64,000 bases of DNA from Agrilutibacter niabensis (GTDB lineage: Bacteria > Pseudomonadota > Gammaproteobacteria > Xanthomonadales > Xanthomonadaceae). The position numbers and the translations under genes were made by a program. Shown here piece by piece: positions 42,225-51,753 of the stretch. Position 1 is the stretch's first letter; each line of letters begins with the position of its first letter. The notes below the pieces were generated by a model that saw only the letters and a list, made by a program, of their open reading frames with translations, was not told the DNA's origin and searched no databases. Where the stretch lies: positions 868,001 through 932,000 of the forward strand of contig NZ_JBHSNJ010000012.1 of the NCBI RefSeq assembly GCF_042657165.1, written 5' to 3'.

Positions 42225-43301
42225 ATGGCACCACCCCGACCTTTGCGCGTTGTCCTGATTGGCTATGGCTTCGCCGGCCGGGTATTCCATGCGCCATTGA
42301 TCCAGGCGGTGCCGGGACTGTCGCTGGACTTCGTGGCTTCCCGGGACGCCACCAAGGTCCACGCCGATATTCCCGGCGTGGAAGTGCTTGCGGACCCGAT
42401 GAGCGCCGCGACCGATCCGCGCGCGGACCTGGTGGTCATCGCCTCGCCCAACGACAGCCACGTCCCGCTCGCGCGCGCGGCCCTGCAGGCGGGCCGCAAC
42501 GTGGTGGTCGACAAACCGTTTGCTCTGTCGCTGGCCGATGCGCGTGAACTGGCGGCGCTCGCAGCGGCGAAAGGCCGGTTGCTGTCGGTATTCCAGAACC
42601 GGCGCTGGGACAGCGATTTCCTGGCCGTGCGCCGGGCCGTGGAAGACGGGCTGATAGGCGAGCCGATGCATCTGGAGTCGCGCATGGAGCGTTATCGCCC
42701 GCAGGTTCGCGACCGCTGGCGCGAAGCCGCCGGTCCCGGCGGCGGCGTGTTGTGGGACCTGGCGCCGCACCTGGTCGACCAGGCGATGCAGTTGCTGGGT
42801 CGCCCCGACTCGGTATACGCGGATGTCGCCGCGCAACGCAGCGATGCACAGACCGACGACTGGGCGCATCTGGTGCTGGCATTTGGCCGGCGCCGCGCGG
42901 TGTTGCAGATCGGAATGCTCGCAGCCGGCGGCGGCGCGCGGTTCCTCGTCCATGGCACGCGTGGAACCATCGTCAAGGCGATGCCCGACCCGCAGGAAGC
43001 CCAATTGTTGGCGGGCGTCCGTCCGGGTGATGCGGAGTGGGGCCAAGACAGCGACGAGTTGCTTGTGCTCGCCGCCGACGAACCGGCGCGTCGCGTTCCC
43101 GCGCCGCGGGGCGACCAGTCGCGCTATTACGCCGCCGTGTGCGAAGCCCTGCGTGGGCGCGGCGACAATCCGGTGGCGCCCGCGCAGGCGGTTGCGGTGA
43201 TGGCGGTGCTTGAAGCCGCGGTCATTTCGGCACGGGAGGGACGCGCGATGGCTCCGGATTTCGATGTTGCTGAACCTGGGACTGGCGCGTGGGAGAGCTA
43301 A
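42225..43301 (+). CDS. Gfo/Idh/MocA-family oxidoreductase
   Basis: This 358-residue protein has the NAD(P) motif LIGYGFAGRVFHAPLIQAVPGL (about 11-32) and NVVVDKPFALSLADARELA, the EKP-type motif with Asp instead of Glu. The C-terminal beta sheet domain starts near FQNRRWDSDFLAVRR, with GPGGGVLWDLAPHLVDQAM carrying the substrate-side Asp and His. Proteins of this group oxidise or reduce sugars and related compounds (YdgJ-like). The substrate is unknown. The 43321 gene follows after 19 bases. The gap to the isoamylase, 234 bases, is the shared control region. Confidence 0.9.
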   Translation: MAPPRPLRVVLIGYGFAGRVFHAPLIQAVPGLSLDFVASRDATKVHADIPGVEVLADPMSAATDPRADLVVIASPNDSHVPLARAALQAGRNVVVDKPFALSLADARELAALAAAKGRLLSVFQNRRWDSDFLAVRRAVEDGLIGEPMHLESRMERYRPQVRDRWREAAGPGGGVLWDLAPHLVDQAMQLLGRPDSVYADVAAQRSDAQTDDWAHLVLAFGRRRAVLQIGMLAAGGGARFLVHGTRGTIVKAMPDPQEAQLLAGVRPGDAEWGQDSDELLVLAADEPARRVPAPRGDQSRYYAAVCEALRGRGDNPVAPAQAVAVMAVLEAAVISAREGRAMAPDFDVAEPGTGAWES

Positions 43302-43320
43302 GCGGGACCATGCGCGGGCC

Positions 43321-43737
43321 ATGGCTGACGAATCTGTCCATCCCGACTACAACCTTCGCCTGACCGAGCATGGCGACTACCTGCATTTCGAGGTGAGCGG
43401 CGACGTGGACGCCCAGTCCGTCCGCATTGCCTACTGGCGTGAAATCGCCGCGCAGGCCAGGGCGCGAGGTTCCCGCAAGCTGCTCGTGACCGATCGCAAG
43501 AAAGGCCACCCGGCGAGCCCCGCCGAACTCGCGGAGCTTGCGGTCCTGTTCCACGATGAAGCGAGCCATTTCGATCGCGTGGCGGTGATCGAGCCCACAC
43601 CCGAATTCCTGCCTGCCATCGAACATGCGGAGATCTTCGGCCAGAGCATGGGTATCAACGTGCGCGTGTTCAGCGCGCACCGCGAAGCGGAGCGCTGGCT
43701 GCGCTATGGTTCGCCGGACGATCGCGACGATTCCTGA
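43321..43737 (+). CDS. STAS-like (SpoIIAA-fold) hypothetical protein
   Basis: This 138-residue protein reads NLRLTEHGDYLHFEVSGDVDAQSVRIAYWREIAAQARARGSRKLLVTDRKKGHPASPAELAELAVLFHD, then VAVIEPTPEFLPAIEHAEIFGQSMGINVRVFSAHREAERWL. The strand-helix pattern and the ERWLR end recall SpoIIAA-like/STAS-fold proteins. No function is known. It follows the oxidoreductase gene and its 3' end overlaps the convergent GlxA-type regulator gene by 34 bases. ATG 43321 is used; ribosome site is weak. Confidence 0.7.
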   Translation: MADESVHPDYNLRLTEHGDYLHFEVSGDVDAQSVRIAYWREIAAQARARGSRKLLVTDRKKGHPASPAELAELAVLFHDEASHFDRVAVIEPTPEFLPAIEHAEIFGQSMGINVRVFSAHREAERWLRYGSPDDRDDS

Positions 43738-44879
43738 GCAGTCTCCGGCGCGACCGGTGCAAGCACCTGTCTAAGGCGACCGAATCGGCGCCGGTACTGC
43801 ATCGGCGTGAGCCCCACGCGCTTGGCGAACAGCCGGCTGAAATAGCCCGCGTCCTCGTAACCGCATTCGCCGGCGATGGCCTCGACGGGCAATTGCGTCG
43901 CTTCCAGTTGCTGCTTGGCTTCTTCCAACCGAAGTGTGTGCACGTATGCGAGTGGCGACATCCCGGTGGCCTTGCGAAAGCGCCGGTCGAAGGAACGCTC
44001 GGGCAGGCCGCTGCGCGCCGCCATCACCGCCACCGGGCTGTGCACGCCGTAGTTCTCGCCGATCCAGGCCTGCACCTCGCCGATCAGCGCGTCGCCCTGC
44101 TGGCGTGAGCGCGCCAGGCTCGCGAACGGTTGCTGGCCGACGTCGTGCCAGTCGATGAGGTTGAGGCGCGCCATTCGCATCGCGGCTTCCACGCCGAGCA
44201 GGCGCGCGATCAGGAATAGCGCCATGTCCATCCACGAGGCGCCACCGCCCGCCATCAGCAGGCGTTGTCCGTCACCGGCCACCACCAGCGCCCGATGTCC
44301 CTGCACGTCGATGCTCGGGTAGCGTTGCTGCATGAAATCGCAGTAGGCCCAATGCGTGGTGGCGGGCTGGCCGTCGAGCAGTCCGGCTTCCGCCAGCAAC
44401 ATGGCTCCCGAGCATGCGGTGGCGACGGTCGCGCCCGCATCGTGCCAGCGGCGCAGGCAGGCGATTTCGGGCGCCAGGTCCTCCGCAAAGGACGTGCCTG
44501 GGGGCACGTTCAGTTCCGGAACACAGACGACGTGCGGATGCGGGCAGTCGGCAAAACGGCCGTCCGGGAAGACGCGTACGCCGTTGCCAACGGTCATCGG
44601 CGCGCCATCGCGCGACAGGATGCGCGGGCGCAGCCGGCCTTCGGTCGGGATGCCCTCGATGAAGGTTTCCCAATCCCGTCCGGCACCGGCGAGCAGGTCG
44701 TACATGCCATACAGCGTCGACGCACCTATCTGGGGACAGGCGAGGATGGCGATGTCGATGACATCATCCGATGGTGTGTGAACAGCAGGCACTGGCGGAT
44801 TTCTCCGGTTTCTTGCGGAAACGACTTTGGTTCGGCGGTACGGCCAGTCGTAGCTTGCGCTGGCGTCCCCTGAGGTCAT
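43704..44879 (-). CDS. GlxA-type AraC-family regulator (DJ-1/PfpI plus HTH)
   Basis: This 391-residue protein has two parts. A DJ-1/PfpI-like amidotransferase domain (about 38-225) has IDIAILACPQIGASTLYGMYDLL and the elbow TVATACSGAMLLAEAGLLDGQPATTHW with its Cys. A C-terminal AraC HTH pair follows, SPVAVMAARSGLPERSFDRRFRKATGMSPLAYVHTLRLEEAKQQLE with PVEAIAGECGYEDAGYFSRLFAKRVGLTPMQYRRRF. Such regulators control amino acid derivative or carnitine/arginine use. The start ATG 44879 is five bases from the start of the divergent sterol desaturase gene, so the promoters overlap the coding ends; a shorter start is not visible. Confidence 0.9.
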   Translation of the reverse strand: MTSGDASASYDWPYRRTKVVSARNRRNPPVPAVHTPSDDVIDIAILACPQIGASTLYGMYDLLAGAGRDWETFIEGIPTEGRLRPRILSRDGAPMTVGNGVRVFPDGRFADCPHPHVVCVPELNVPPGTSFAEDLAPEIACLRRWHDAGATVATACSGAMLLAEAGLLDGQPATTHWAYCDFMQQRYPSIDVQGHRALVVAGDGQRLLMAGGGASWMDMALFLIARLLGVEAAMRMARLNLIDWHDVGQQPFASLARSRQQGDALIGEVQAWIGENYGVHSPVAVMAARSGLPERSFDRRFRKATGMSPLAYVHTLRLEEAKQQLEATQLPVEAIAGECGYEDAGYFSRLFAKRVGLTPMQYRRRFGRLRQVLAPVAPETAQESSRSSGEP

Positions 44880-44884
44880 CTGCC

Positions 44885-45673
44885 ATGCCCACTCCGATCC
44901 AGCTGTTGTTCGACCCGATTTCGCTCACCGTCTTCGCCATCTATGCCGCGCTGATCCTGTGCGAGGCCCTGTTTCCCGCGCGGCGCCTGCCGCAGGTACG
45001 GTTCTGGCGCCTGCGCGGCCTGGCCGCGTTCGCGTTGTACTTCTTCCTGTCGTCGTACCTGCCGCTGTTCTGGTCGGAGACGCTGTTGCGCTTCCAGTTG
45101 TTCGACCTGACCGGCTTGCAGGCGTGGGCGGGCGTTGTGGCCGGATTGCTGGTGTACGAGGCCGGCGTGTATGCGTGGCACCGCAGCATGCATGGTTCGC
45201 TCGTACTGTGGCGCGGCTTCCACCAGCTGCACCACAGCGCCGAGCGGCTGGATACCTGGGGCGCGTTCTGGTTCAGTCCGCTCGACATCTTCGGCTGGAC
45301 GGCGCTGTCGAGCCTGTGCCTGACGGTCGTCGTGGGTTTGTCGCCGCAGGCGGCGACGCTGGTGCTTTACATCACCACCTTCCTGTCCGTGTTCCAGCAC
45401 GCCAACATCCGCACGCCGCGCTGGCTGGGCTACATCGTGCAGCGACCCGAAAGCCACTCCGTGCACCACCAGCGTGGCGTGCATGCCTACAACTACAGCG
45501 ACCTGCCGCTGTTCGACCTGCTGTTCGGCACGTTCAGCAATCCACGCTCGCACGCTGCGGAGCAGGGGTTCTGGGATGGCGCCTCGGCCCAGGTGCCGCA
45601 GATGCTCGCGTTCCGTGACGTCTCCGCGGGCGACAGCGACAGGCCAACGACGGCGAAACCGGCCCTGCCGTGA
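44885..45673 (+). CDS. Sterol desaturase / fatty acid hydroxylase family membrane protein
   Basis: This 262-residue protein has four or five membrane spans and three His clusters: WHRSMHG, FHQLHHSAERLD and SVHHQRGVHAYNYSDLPLFDLLFGTF. These bind a di-iron centre in the fatty acid hydroxylase superfamily. It could hydroxylate or desaturate a lipid, carotenoid or alkylglycerol; the substrate cannot be told. ATG 44885 gives the family start. It is divergent from the GlxA-type regulator, which is its natural candidate controller. A hairpin follows at 45684. Confidence 0.9.
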   Translation: MPTPIQLLFDPISLTVFAIYAALILCEALFPARRLPQVRFWRLRGLAAFALYFFLSSYLPLFWSETLLRFQLFDLTGLQAWAGVVAGLLVYEAGVYAWHRSMHGSLVLWRGFHQLHHSAERLDTWGAFWFSPLDIFGWTALSSLCLTVVVGLSPQAATLVLYITTFLSVFQHANIRTPRWLGYIVQRPESHSVHHQRGVHAYNYSDLPLFDLLFGTFSNPRSHAAEQGFWDGASAQVPQMLAFRDVSAGDSDRPTTAKPALP

Positions 45674-45683
45674 GATGAAAAGT

Positions 45684-45701
45684 CGCCCGCGCAAGCGGGC
45701 G
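45684..45701. terminator. Hairpin after the hydroxylase gene
   Basis: A 7-bp stem, CGCCCGC and GCGGGCG, with GCAA loop 10 bases after the stop. There is no T tract. Confidence 0.45.
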
Positions 45702-45759
45702 CCTTGCCTGCTGCGGCACAATAGGCGGCCTGTTCCCCGCAATTCCGATCGAGTCCCGA

Positions 45760-46101
45760 ATGTCCGCGACGCCCGCCTGCCCGCAATGCACCCTCGAGAA
45801 CACCTACGTCGATGGCGGCAATTTCGTCTGCGCCGATTGCGGCTTCGAGTGGCCAATGGCGGCCGATACAACCGGGGAGGGCGGGGTGGCGGTGCGCGAC
45901 AGCAACGGCAACCCGCTCGCCAATGGCGACACCGTGGTCGTGATCAAGGACCTGAAGGTCAAGGGCTCGTCGATTCCGCTGAAGCAGGGCACGGTGATCA
46001 GGAACATCCGCCTGGTCGAGGACGACGCCGAGCACATCGAAGGCAACTCGGACAAGATCAAGGGCCTGGTGCTGAAGACCTGCTTCCTGCGCAAGGCTTG
46101 A
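45760..46101 (+). CDS. yjdM: Zinc-ribbon protein YjdM (PhnA-type)
   Basis: This 113-residue protein has an N-terminal zinc ribbon, CPQCTLENTYVDGGNFVCADCGFEW, and the YjdM core: VRDSNGNPLANGDTVVVIKDLKVKGSSIPLKQGTVIRNIRLVEDDAEHIEGNSDKIKGLVLKTCFLRK. The family was named for a link to alkylphosphonate use, although E. coli YjdM is not required for it. Length and sequence agree with the family. It is a stand-alone gene. Confidence 0.95.
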   Translation: MSATPACPQCTLENTYVDGGNFVCADCGFEWPMAADTTGEGGVAVRDSNGNPLANGDTVVVIKDLKVKGSSIPLKQGTVIRNIRLVEDDAEHIEGNSDKIKGLVLKTCFLRKA

Positions 46102-46279
46102 TCGCGCCGGTCATGCCGGAACCGGCCATCGACCATGCGGCGTGGCACTCGATTCCCTGCACGAACCACGCCGCGCCTGGGCCTTCGCACTCGATGGATC
46201 GGTACTCCGCTTAACGTGGGCGTTACGGTCGCGCTGGGCTCCCGCGATAAGCTGGACGTAACCGGCGTCAGGAGGACCC

Positions 46280-49200
46280 ATGTCCGCTTGGGCATCAGTG
46301 CGCAGGGCCTTGCTGGCGCCCGTGGTGTTCGTGCCGCTGCTGGCGCTACTGCTGGTTGGCCTGTATGCCGCATTCGGGTTCTGGGGCGTGCCGCGACTGA
46401 TCCATTCGCAGGCCGGCAAGTACGTGCGCGAGGAACTGCACCAGGAGCTGCAGCTCGGGGAAGTCCGGTTCAATCCCTTTACCTTCGAGCTCGAACTGCG
46501 TGATGCCGCGATCCTGGAGAAGGGGCGCCCGCTGGTTGGTTTCAGGCGGCTGTTCGCCAATTACCAGGTGTCGTCGTTCTTCAGTCGCATGCACAAGCTG
46601 CGTGAGGTTGCATTCGAGCAGCCCTATGCGCGCGCGATCATCCGTCCCGATGGCTCGTTGAACCTCGCCGACCTGCTGCCGGAATCCGATCCCAACGAGC
46701 CGATCCCGAGCGTGCTGATCGAGGACCTCGCCATACGCAATGGCAAGGTCGATTTCGCCGACCTCAGCCGGAAGCTGGAGCCGACCAAGACGCTGGCGCC
46801 GATCACGTTCCACTTGCGCGATTTCCAGACAACCGAGGAAGGGGGCGACCTCCGCCTCGACACACGCACCGAGGACGGCGAGGGCCTGGCCTGGCAGGGC
46901 GACCTGGGGTTGGCGCCGCTCGCGTCGAAGGGGCGTTTCGCGGTCAAGGGCCTGAAGGCCGGCACCGTCCATGAATTCCTCAGCGAAGAGTTGCCGATGG
47001 CCCTGACCGGCGGCAGCTTCGACCTGGCCGGCACTTACACCTTTGCAGTCAAGGGCAAGGAGGGCATGCAACTCGAGGCCGTATTGCCGACGATCACCTC
47101 GAAGGGGCTGCGCCTGCGCGCCCGCGGTATCGACGAGGACTGGATCCAGGTGCCGGAGGCGACGCTCGAGGCCACCCGCATGTCCCTGCAACGGCACGAG
47201 CTCACGGTGGGCGCGCTGCGCGTGCAGGGCCTGCAGGCACAGGTCTGGCTGCAGCCTGACGGCTACCTCAACGTCCGCAGCCTGTTCGTGCCGCCGCAGG
47301 CGAAGGCGGAGCCTGCGGCCGCGGGGCCGGAATGGACCGTGCGCGTGGCCCGCATCGGGCTGGAGCGGGGCAAGGTCGCGCTCGAAGACCGCACGGTGCG
47401 ACCGGCCGCGCAGTTCGCGCTGGAACCGGTGGCCGCGACCGTCGACGACTTCAGCCTCGACTTCGCCAAGCCGGTGCCGATCACGCTGACCGCAACGGTC
47501 AATGGCCGCGCACCGTTGCGGCTGAGCGGCACCGTTGCGCTGGATCCACGCGTGGCGGACGTGCAACTGGAGATATCCAAGCTGCCAATGCAGGACGTAT
47601 TCGCCTATCTGCCGAAATACCCGAGCCTGAAGTTGCGCTCGGGCGAAGTCAGCGCCAAGGGCAGGGTAGGCCTGCGCCCGGCGCCGGGCCCGGAACTGAG
47701 CTACGACGGCGATGCCAGCATCGATCGGTTCGACCTCGTCGAGGTGCCGAGCGGACGCGAGTTCCTGTCGTGGGACCGCGTCGAACTCAGCCAGATCGCC
47801 TACGCCGCCGCGCCCGACAAGATCGAGGTCCGGCGGATCCTGCTGCGGAAGCCGGTCGCGCGGGTGGTGATCGCGCCCAACGGCAAGCTCAACCTGGCCT
47901 CGACCCTCGCCGCGCCGACGCCGACGCCGGTGACCCAACCCGCCGCCGCGAACGCAGCCTCGGCGTCGGAGCTGCCGCCGCTCAAGGTCGGTGAGGTGGT
48001 ATTCGACGCGGGCGTCCTGGGCTTCGCCGACTACTCGATCCTGCCCAACTTCCATGCCCGCATCGACGCGCTGCGCGGCAGCATCCGCAGGATTTCGACG
48101 CAGCCGCATACGGTCAGCGACATCGATCTCTCCGGTCACGTGATCAACAAATATTCGCCGGTCACGATCAAGGGACGCGCGGTGCTGCTGGCTTATGACG
48201 AGCGCACCGATGTCGCCATGGCGTTCCGCAACATCGAGCTGCCGGTCTTCAATCCGTACTCGGGCAAGTACGCCGGCTACGCGATCGCCAAGGGCAAGCT
48301 GACCACCGAACTCGAATACAAGATCGACCATCGCCGCCTGGTCGCCGACCACCACGTCGTGATCGACCAGCTCGTGTGGGGCCAGGGCACCGACAGCAAG
48401 CAGAAGGTCAGCCTCCCGATCCGGCTGGCGACGTCGCTGCTCAAGGACAGCAACGGCGTGATCGACCTGAAGCTTCCGGTGACCGGAAGCCTCGATGATC
48501 CGAAGTTCCGGATCGGGCTGATCATCTGGCAGATCATCAAGAACATCATCGTCAAGATCGTATCTGCGCCCTTCAGGTTCCTCGGATCCCTGTTCAAGGG
48601 CGCGGAGGACGCGCAATACGTGGACTTCTCGCCGGGCTCGGCGGAGTTGTCCGACAAGGCCCGCTCTGCACTCCCGGAACTGGCCAAGAGCCTGTCGGAC
48701 CGGCCCGATCTGAAGATCGACATTCCCGCCGGCGAAGTAACACAGGCCGATGTGGCTGCGCTGGACGATCAACGCTTCCAGGCCGCCGTCGCACGGATTC
48801 GCGAGGGCAAGCGTGGCTCGGCGACGGCCTACGCCGACCTCGACGATGAGGACAGGATCGATGTGCTGAAGGACCTGTACCGGCAGGAATTCGGACACCG
48901 ACCCGATTTGCCCGATTCCGCGGAAGCAGTGGCGGAAGCGGCCGCGCCGGCTCCCATGGCCGCGGGTGATGCGTCGGCGTCAGTGGACCCGCCCACGACG
49001 ACTCCCGCGGATGCGGTCGCCGATGCGCCCGCGCCGGACGAACCTTTGGCTGCGGACCAGCCGGCAGGCAATGACATCGCGACGGATGAGCCGCTGGCGG
49101 CGGATGCGGCTCCCGGAGCACCTCCTGGAGTGCCGGTCGCCGGGGAGGGCGTTGCCGCTCCGGCCCTGGCGACCGACCCCGCCGAGCCCCCAAAGCCCGA

Positions 49201-49474
49201 GGTGTCTGCGGCAGCACCCGCGAAGGAGATGACCCGCCGCGAGCGCAAGGCCTCGCGCAGGCAGGCCCAGGTCGCCTGGCTGGAAGGGCAGTTGCGTCCG
49301 CGCTTCAAGGCCGACCCATCCGCCGGCAAATCGCTGGCCCAGGCGCGCGCGACCGCCATTCAGGACACGCTGCTGGCTGGCGGAGCGCTCGATCCGGCGC
49401 GGGTATTCCTTGCCGGCAACCTGGCGCCGGTGGTCAAGGACGACGTCGTACGCTTGGAGTTGGCCCTGAAATAA
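46280..49474 (+). CDS. DUF748 / AsmA-superfamily envelope protein
   Basis: This 1064-residue protein has one N-terminal membrane anchor (about 12-35), followed by long beta-rich AsmA-like DUF748 repeats: GKYVREELHQELQLGEVRFNPFTFELELRDAAILE, YARAIIRPDGSLNLADLLPE, then similar units to about residue 760. A domain YVDFSPGSAELSDKARSALPELAKSLSDRPDLKIDI (about 778-813) resembles OmpA-like C-termini. A 120-residue Ala/Pro/Asp-rich linker (about 875-985) follows, and the end ARVFLAGNLAPVVKDDVVRLELALK is again folded. AsmA-like proteins form periplasmic bridges for lipid transport between membranes; this is likely but unproven here. AGGAGG precedes ATG 46280. Confidence 0.87.
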   Translation: MSAWASVRRALLAPVVFVPLLALLLVGLYAAFGFWGVPRLIHSQAGKYVREELHQELQLGEVRFNPFTFELELRDAAILEKGRPLVGFRRLFANYQVSSFFSRMHKLREVAFEQPYARAIIRPDGSLNLADLLPESDPNEPIPSVLIEDLAIRNGKVDFADLSRKLEPTKTLAPITFHLRDFQTTEEGGDLRLDTRTEDGEGLAWQGDLGLAPLASKGRFAVKGLKAGTVHEFLSEELPMALTGGSFDLAGTYTFAVKGKEGMQLEAVLPTITSKGLRLRARGIDEDWIQVPEATLEATRMSLQRHELTVGALRVQGLQAQVWLQPDGYLNVRSLFVPPQAKAEPAAAGPEWTVRVARIGLERGKVALEDRTVRPAAQFALEPVAATVDDFSLDFAKPVPITLTATVNGRAPLRLSGTVALDPRVADVQLEISKLPMQDVFAYLPKYPSLKLRSGEVSAKGRVGLRPAPGPELSYDGDASIDRFDLVEVPSGREFLSWDRVELSQIAYAAAPDKIEVRRILLRKPVARVVIAPNGKLNLASTLAAPTPTPVTQPAAANAASASELPPLKVGEVVFDAGVLGFADYSILPNFHARIDALRGSIRRISTQPHTVSDIDLSGHVINKYSPVTIKGRAVLLAYDERTDVAMAFRNIELPVFNPYSGKYAGYAIAKGKLTTELEYKIDHRRLVADHHVVIDQLVWGQGTDSKQKVSLPIRLATSLLKDSNGVIDLKLPVTGSLDDPKFRIGLIIWQIIKNIIVKIVSAPFRFLGSLFKGAEDAQYVDFSPGSAELSDKARSALPELAKSLSDRPDLKIDIPAGEVTQADVAALDDQRFQAAVARIREGKRGSATAYADLDDEDRIDVLKDLYRQEFGHRPDLPDSAEAVAEAAAPAPMAAGDASASVDPPTTTPADAVADAPAPDEPLAADQPAGNDIATDEPLAADAAPGAPPGVPVAGEGVAAPALATDPAEPPKPEVSAAAPAKEMTRRERKASRRQAQVAWLEGQLRPRFKADPSAGKSLAQARATAIQDTLLAGGALDPARVFLAGNLAPVVKDDVVRLELALK

Positions 49475-49773
49475 GTGGCTTGCGGGCAGATCGTGCGGTT
49501 CCTGAACCTGAGCGGGCGAGGTTTGTGGCTTGTGCAGCCGGTTTCGCGTAGAGTGCGCCCGGTTCGCGCACGGCTGATCCGTTTTCCTAGGTAAGCCCGC
49601 CGCCCTTCGGCCTTCGAGCCGATATCTTGCGGCCCATATCCCGTACGCCTTTCGTCGCGCAGACACGGTCCGGAGCTTCCGGCACCGTTCAATCAGAACA
49701 CTCGCAGCGCGGTTCCAGGAAAGCTTCGAGTTTGCAGCCGATACGTTCGGTTGCGATCCACACGGAGCTACAC
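49475..49773. other. Long leader of the rhlE gene, no gene seen
   Basis: These 299 bases lie between the DUF748 gene and the RhlE gene. The frame in phase with rhlE stays open but lacks a start with a ribosome site before ATG 49774. A long leader is common for cold-induced helicase genes. I see no clear promoter boxes. Confidence 0.45.
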
Positions 49774-51090
49774 ATGTCCTTTGAATCGCTCGGGCTTGCG
49801 CCCGCGTTGTTGCGCGCGCTGTCCGAAAACAACTACACCACGCCGACCCCGATCCAGTACGAAGCCATTCCGCTCGCACTGGCCGGCCACGACGTGCTCG
49901 GTGGCGCCCAGACCGGTACCGGCAAGACCGCCGCGTTCGGCCTGCCGCTGCTGAACCGCCTTGCCAAGCAGACGCCGCCGAACGGCCCGCGCAAGCCGCG
50001 TGCGCTGATCCTCACGCCGACCCGCGAACTTGCCGTGCAGGTATGCGAAAGCCTGCGTGCGTATGCCAAGCACCTGCGCCTGAACATCACCGCCATCTAC
50101 GGTGGTGCCGGCATGCAGCCGCAGGTCGACAACCTGCGTCGCGGCGTGGACGTGCTCGTCGCGTGCCCGGGCCGCCTGATCGACCACCTGGACCGCGGCA
50201 CCGCGCGCCTGGACAACGTCGAAGTGCTGGTCCTGGACGAAGCCGACCGCATGCTCGACATGGGCTTCCTGCCCGCGATCAAGCGCGTCCTCGGCAAGCT
50301 GCCGTCGCAACGGCAGACGCTGCTGTTCTCGGCGACGTTCGAGGCGCAGATCAAGGCGCTGGCCCTGGAATTCATGCGCGACCCGCGCCAAGTGCAGATC
50401 GCCGCGCAGAACACCATCGCCGAAACCATCACCCATCGCGCGCATCCGGTCGATGCCTCGCGCAAGCGTGACCTGCTGACCCAGATCCTGGCCACGCGCC
50501 ATACCGAGCAGGTGCTGGTGTTCGGCAAGACCAAGCACGGCTGCAACCGCCTGGCCGAACAGCTGGAAGCCTCGGGCCTGAAGGCCGTCGCGATCCATGG
50601 CAACAAGAGCCAGGCGCAGCGGACCAAGGCGCTGATCCAGTTCAAGACCGGCAAGGCCCGCGTGCTGGTGGCGACCGACGTCGCCGCGCGCGGCCTGGAC
50701 ATCCCCAACCTGCCGCTGGTCATCAACTACGACCTGCCGATGGTGGCCGAGGACTACATCCACCGCATCGGTCGTACCGGCCGCAATGGCGCCAGCGGCG
50801 AAGCGCTGTCGCTGGTCGCGCCCGAAGAGGGCGGCCTGCTGCGCCAGGTCCAGAACATGCTCAAGACCTCGGTCGAACTGGTGACGGTGGAAGGCTTCGC
50901 GCCGAGCCGGCCGATCCAGCTCAATGCGCCGCTGCCGAAGCATGGTGGTGGCCAACAGCGCCCGTCGCGCGGCCATCGTCCGCATGGCAAGCCCGCGCCG
51001 CGTCACGCGCACGCAGGCCCGAAGCAGCGTAGCGGTGGCAACGGCGGCAACGGTCGCAGCAGCGCATCGCGTCGCGACAGCCGCGGCTGA
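49774..51090 (+). CDS. rhlE: DEAD-box RNA helicase RhlE
   Basis: This 438-residue helicase has the Q motif SFESLGLAPALLRALSENNYTTPTPIQ, GGAQTGTGKTAAF (I), PTRELAVQV (Ia), VLDEADRMLDMGF (II), SATF (III), RGLDIPNL and HRIGRTGRNG (V-VI). The basic, Gly/Arg/His-rich tail (about 370-438) is typical of RhlE. It remodels RNA in ribosome maturation and the degradosome. GGAGCTACAC precedes ATG 49774. A strong terminator follows at 51146. Confidence 0.95.
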   Translation: MSFESLGLAPALLRALSENNYTTPTPIQYEAIPLALAGHDVLGGAQTGTGKTAAFGLPLLNRLAKQTPPNGPRKPRALILTPTRELAVQVCESLRAYAKHLRLNITAIYGGAGMQPQVDNLRRGVDVLVACPGRLIDHLDRGTARLDNVEVLVLDEADRMLDMGFLPAIKRVLGKLPSQRQTLLFSATFEAQIKALALEFMRDPRQVQIAAQNTIAETITHRAHPVDASRKRDLLTQILATRHTEQVLVFGKTKHGCNRLAEQLEASGLKAVAIHGNKSQAQRTKALIQFKTGKARVLVATDVAARGLDIPNLPLVINYDLPMVAEDYIHRIGRTGRNGASGEALSLVAPEEGGLLRQVQNMLKTSVELVTVEGFAPSRPIQLNAPLPKHGGGQQRPSRGHRPHGKPAPRHAHAGPKQRSGGNGGNGRSSASRRDSRG

Positions 51091-51145
51091 TCCCCGGTTG
51101 GACACTGGCGCGCCCGCAAGGCGCGTCTGGTAGCCGGCAGCATCA

Positions 51146-51175
51146 ACACAAAGGCGCCCAAGGGCGCCTTTGTGT
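51146..51175. terminator. Bidirectional terminator between rhlE and the KGG gene
   Basis: A perfect 13-bp stem ACACAAAGGCGCC / GGCGCCTTTGTGT with a four-base loop. It lies between two converging genes and has T-rich ends on both sides. Confidence 0.88.
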
Positions 51176-51202
51176 CATCTGGGGTTGGTGGGATCGCGCG
51201 TC

Positions 51203-51406
51203 CTAACGCTCGCGATGGCTTCCCTGCCGGTTGCCTCCCGAGGCCTCGCCGCCCTTGCGGCCGATTTCGGACATGTGTTGGCGATCGCGGCTCACGGCCT
51301 CGCCGCCCTTTTGCGCGATCTTCCGCTGCTGCTCGCCGTCCATGCCGGCGAAGCCACGGCCTTCGCTGCGGTGGCGACTCTGGTTTGGGTTGTGGTTGGT
51401 GGGCAT
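51203..51406 (-). CDS. KGG-repeat small stress protein
   Basis: This 67-residue hydrophilic protein has two KGG motifs (FAGMDGEQQRKIAQKGGEAVSRDRQHMSEIGRKGGEASGGN), typical of the stress-induced GsiB/YciG-type family. These proteins are induced by general stress and are largely disordered. AGGGAG precedes ATG 51406. It is convergent with rhlE and divergent from the DUF1428/YCII locus. Confidence 0.9.
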   Translation of the reverse strand: MPTNHNPNQSRHRSEGRGFAGMDGEQQRKIAQKGGEAVSRDRQHMSEIGRKGGEASGGNRQGSHRER

Positions 51407-51652
51407 CAATGGCTCCCTGTCGATCTGCGATGCGGGCTGCATTCGCTTCGTCCGCAAGACGCAGGCGTTCGCGGACTTGCGCGACTGTAGGAGGCCGAGT
51501 GTTAGAGCAGCGGCCACTGCGGGTTAAAGCCGGAGTAACTGCGCAGGGTCGCGGACGCCGCCATCAGTGGGACGCATGAAATTGTTGGCGACCGTCAGTG
51601 CCTCCTATCGAGTTCGCACCGCGCGCATTCATCACGCCGTGTGAATCCTCGC

Positions 51653-51679
51653 TGTCGAACATGCGCCTGTTCATTCGCG
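51653..51679 (+). promoter_or_regulatory. ECF42-type promoter (variant -10) upstream of DUF1428
   Basis: TGTCGA at 51653-51658, 17 bases, then CGCG at 51676-51679, 74 bases before the start codon. The -35 and spacing are exact; the -10 keeps CG but not TC, so this is the weakest of the five sites. Confidence 0.55.
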
Positions 51680-51753
51680 TTGAGGTGACGCGTGCTGCTC
51701 CCGAAAAGGAGCGCACGGCCTGCAGTTCAACAGCCCACATGGCGGAGGATCAG

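Noticed and set aside
46346..48898. An 850-codon open frame on the minus strand opposite the DUF748 gene.
   Set aside because: It mirrors the GC-rich codon pattern of the real gene and reads as Arg/Gln/His/Leu-rich sequence without domains; the plus strand has a clear family, anchor and ribosome site.
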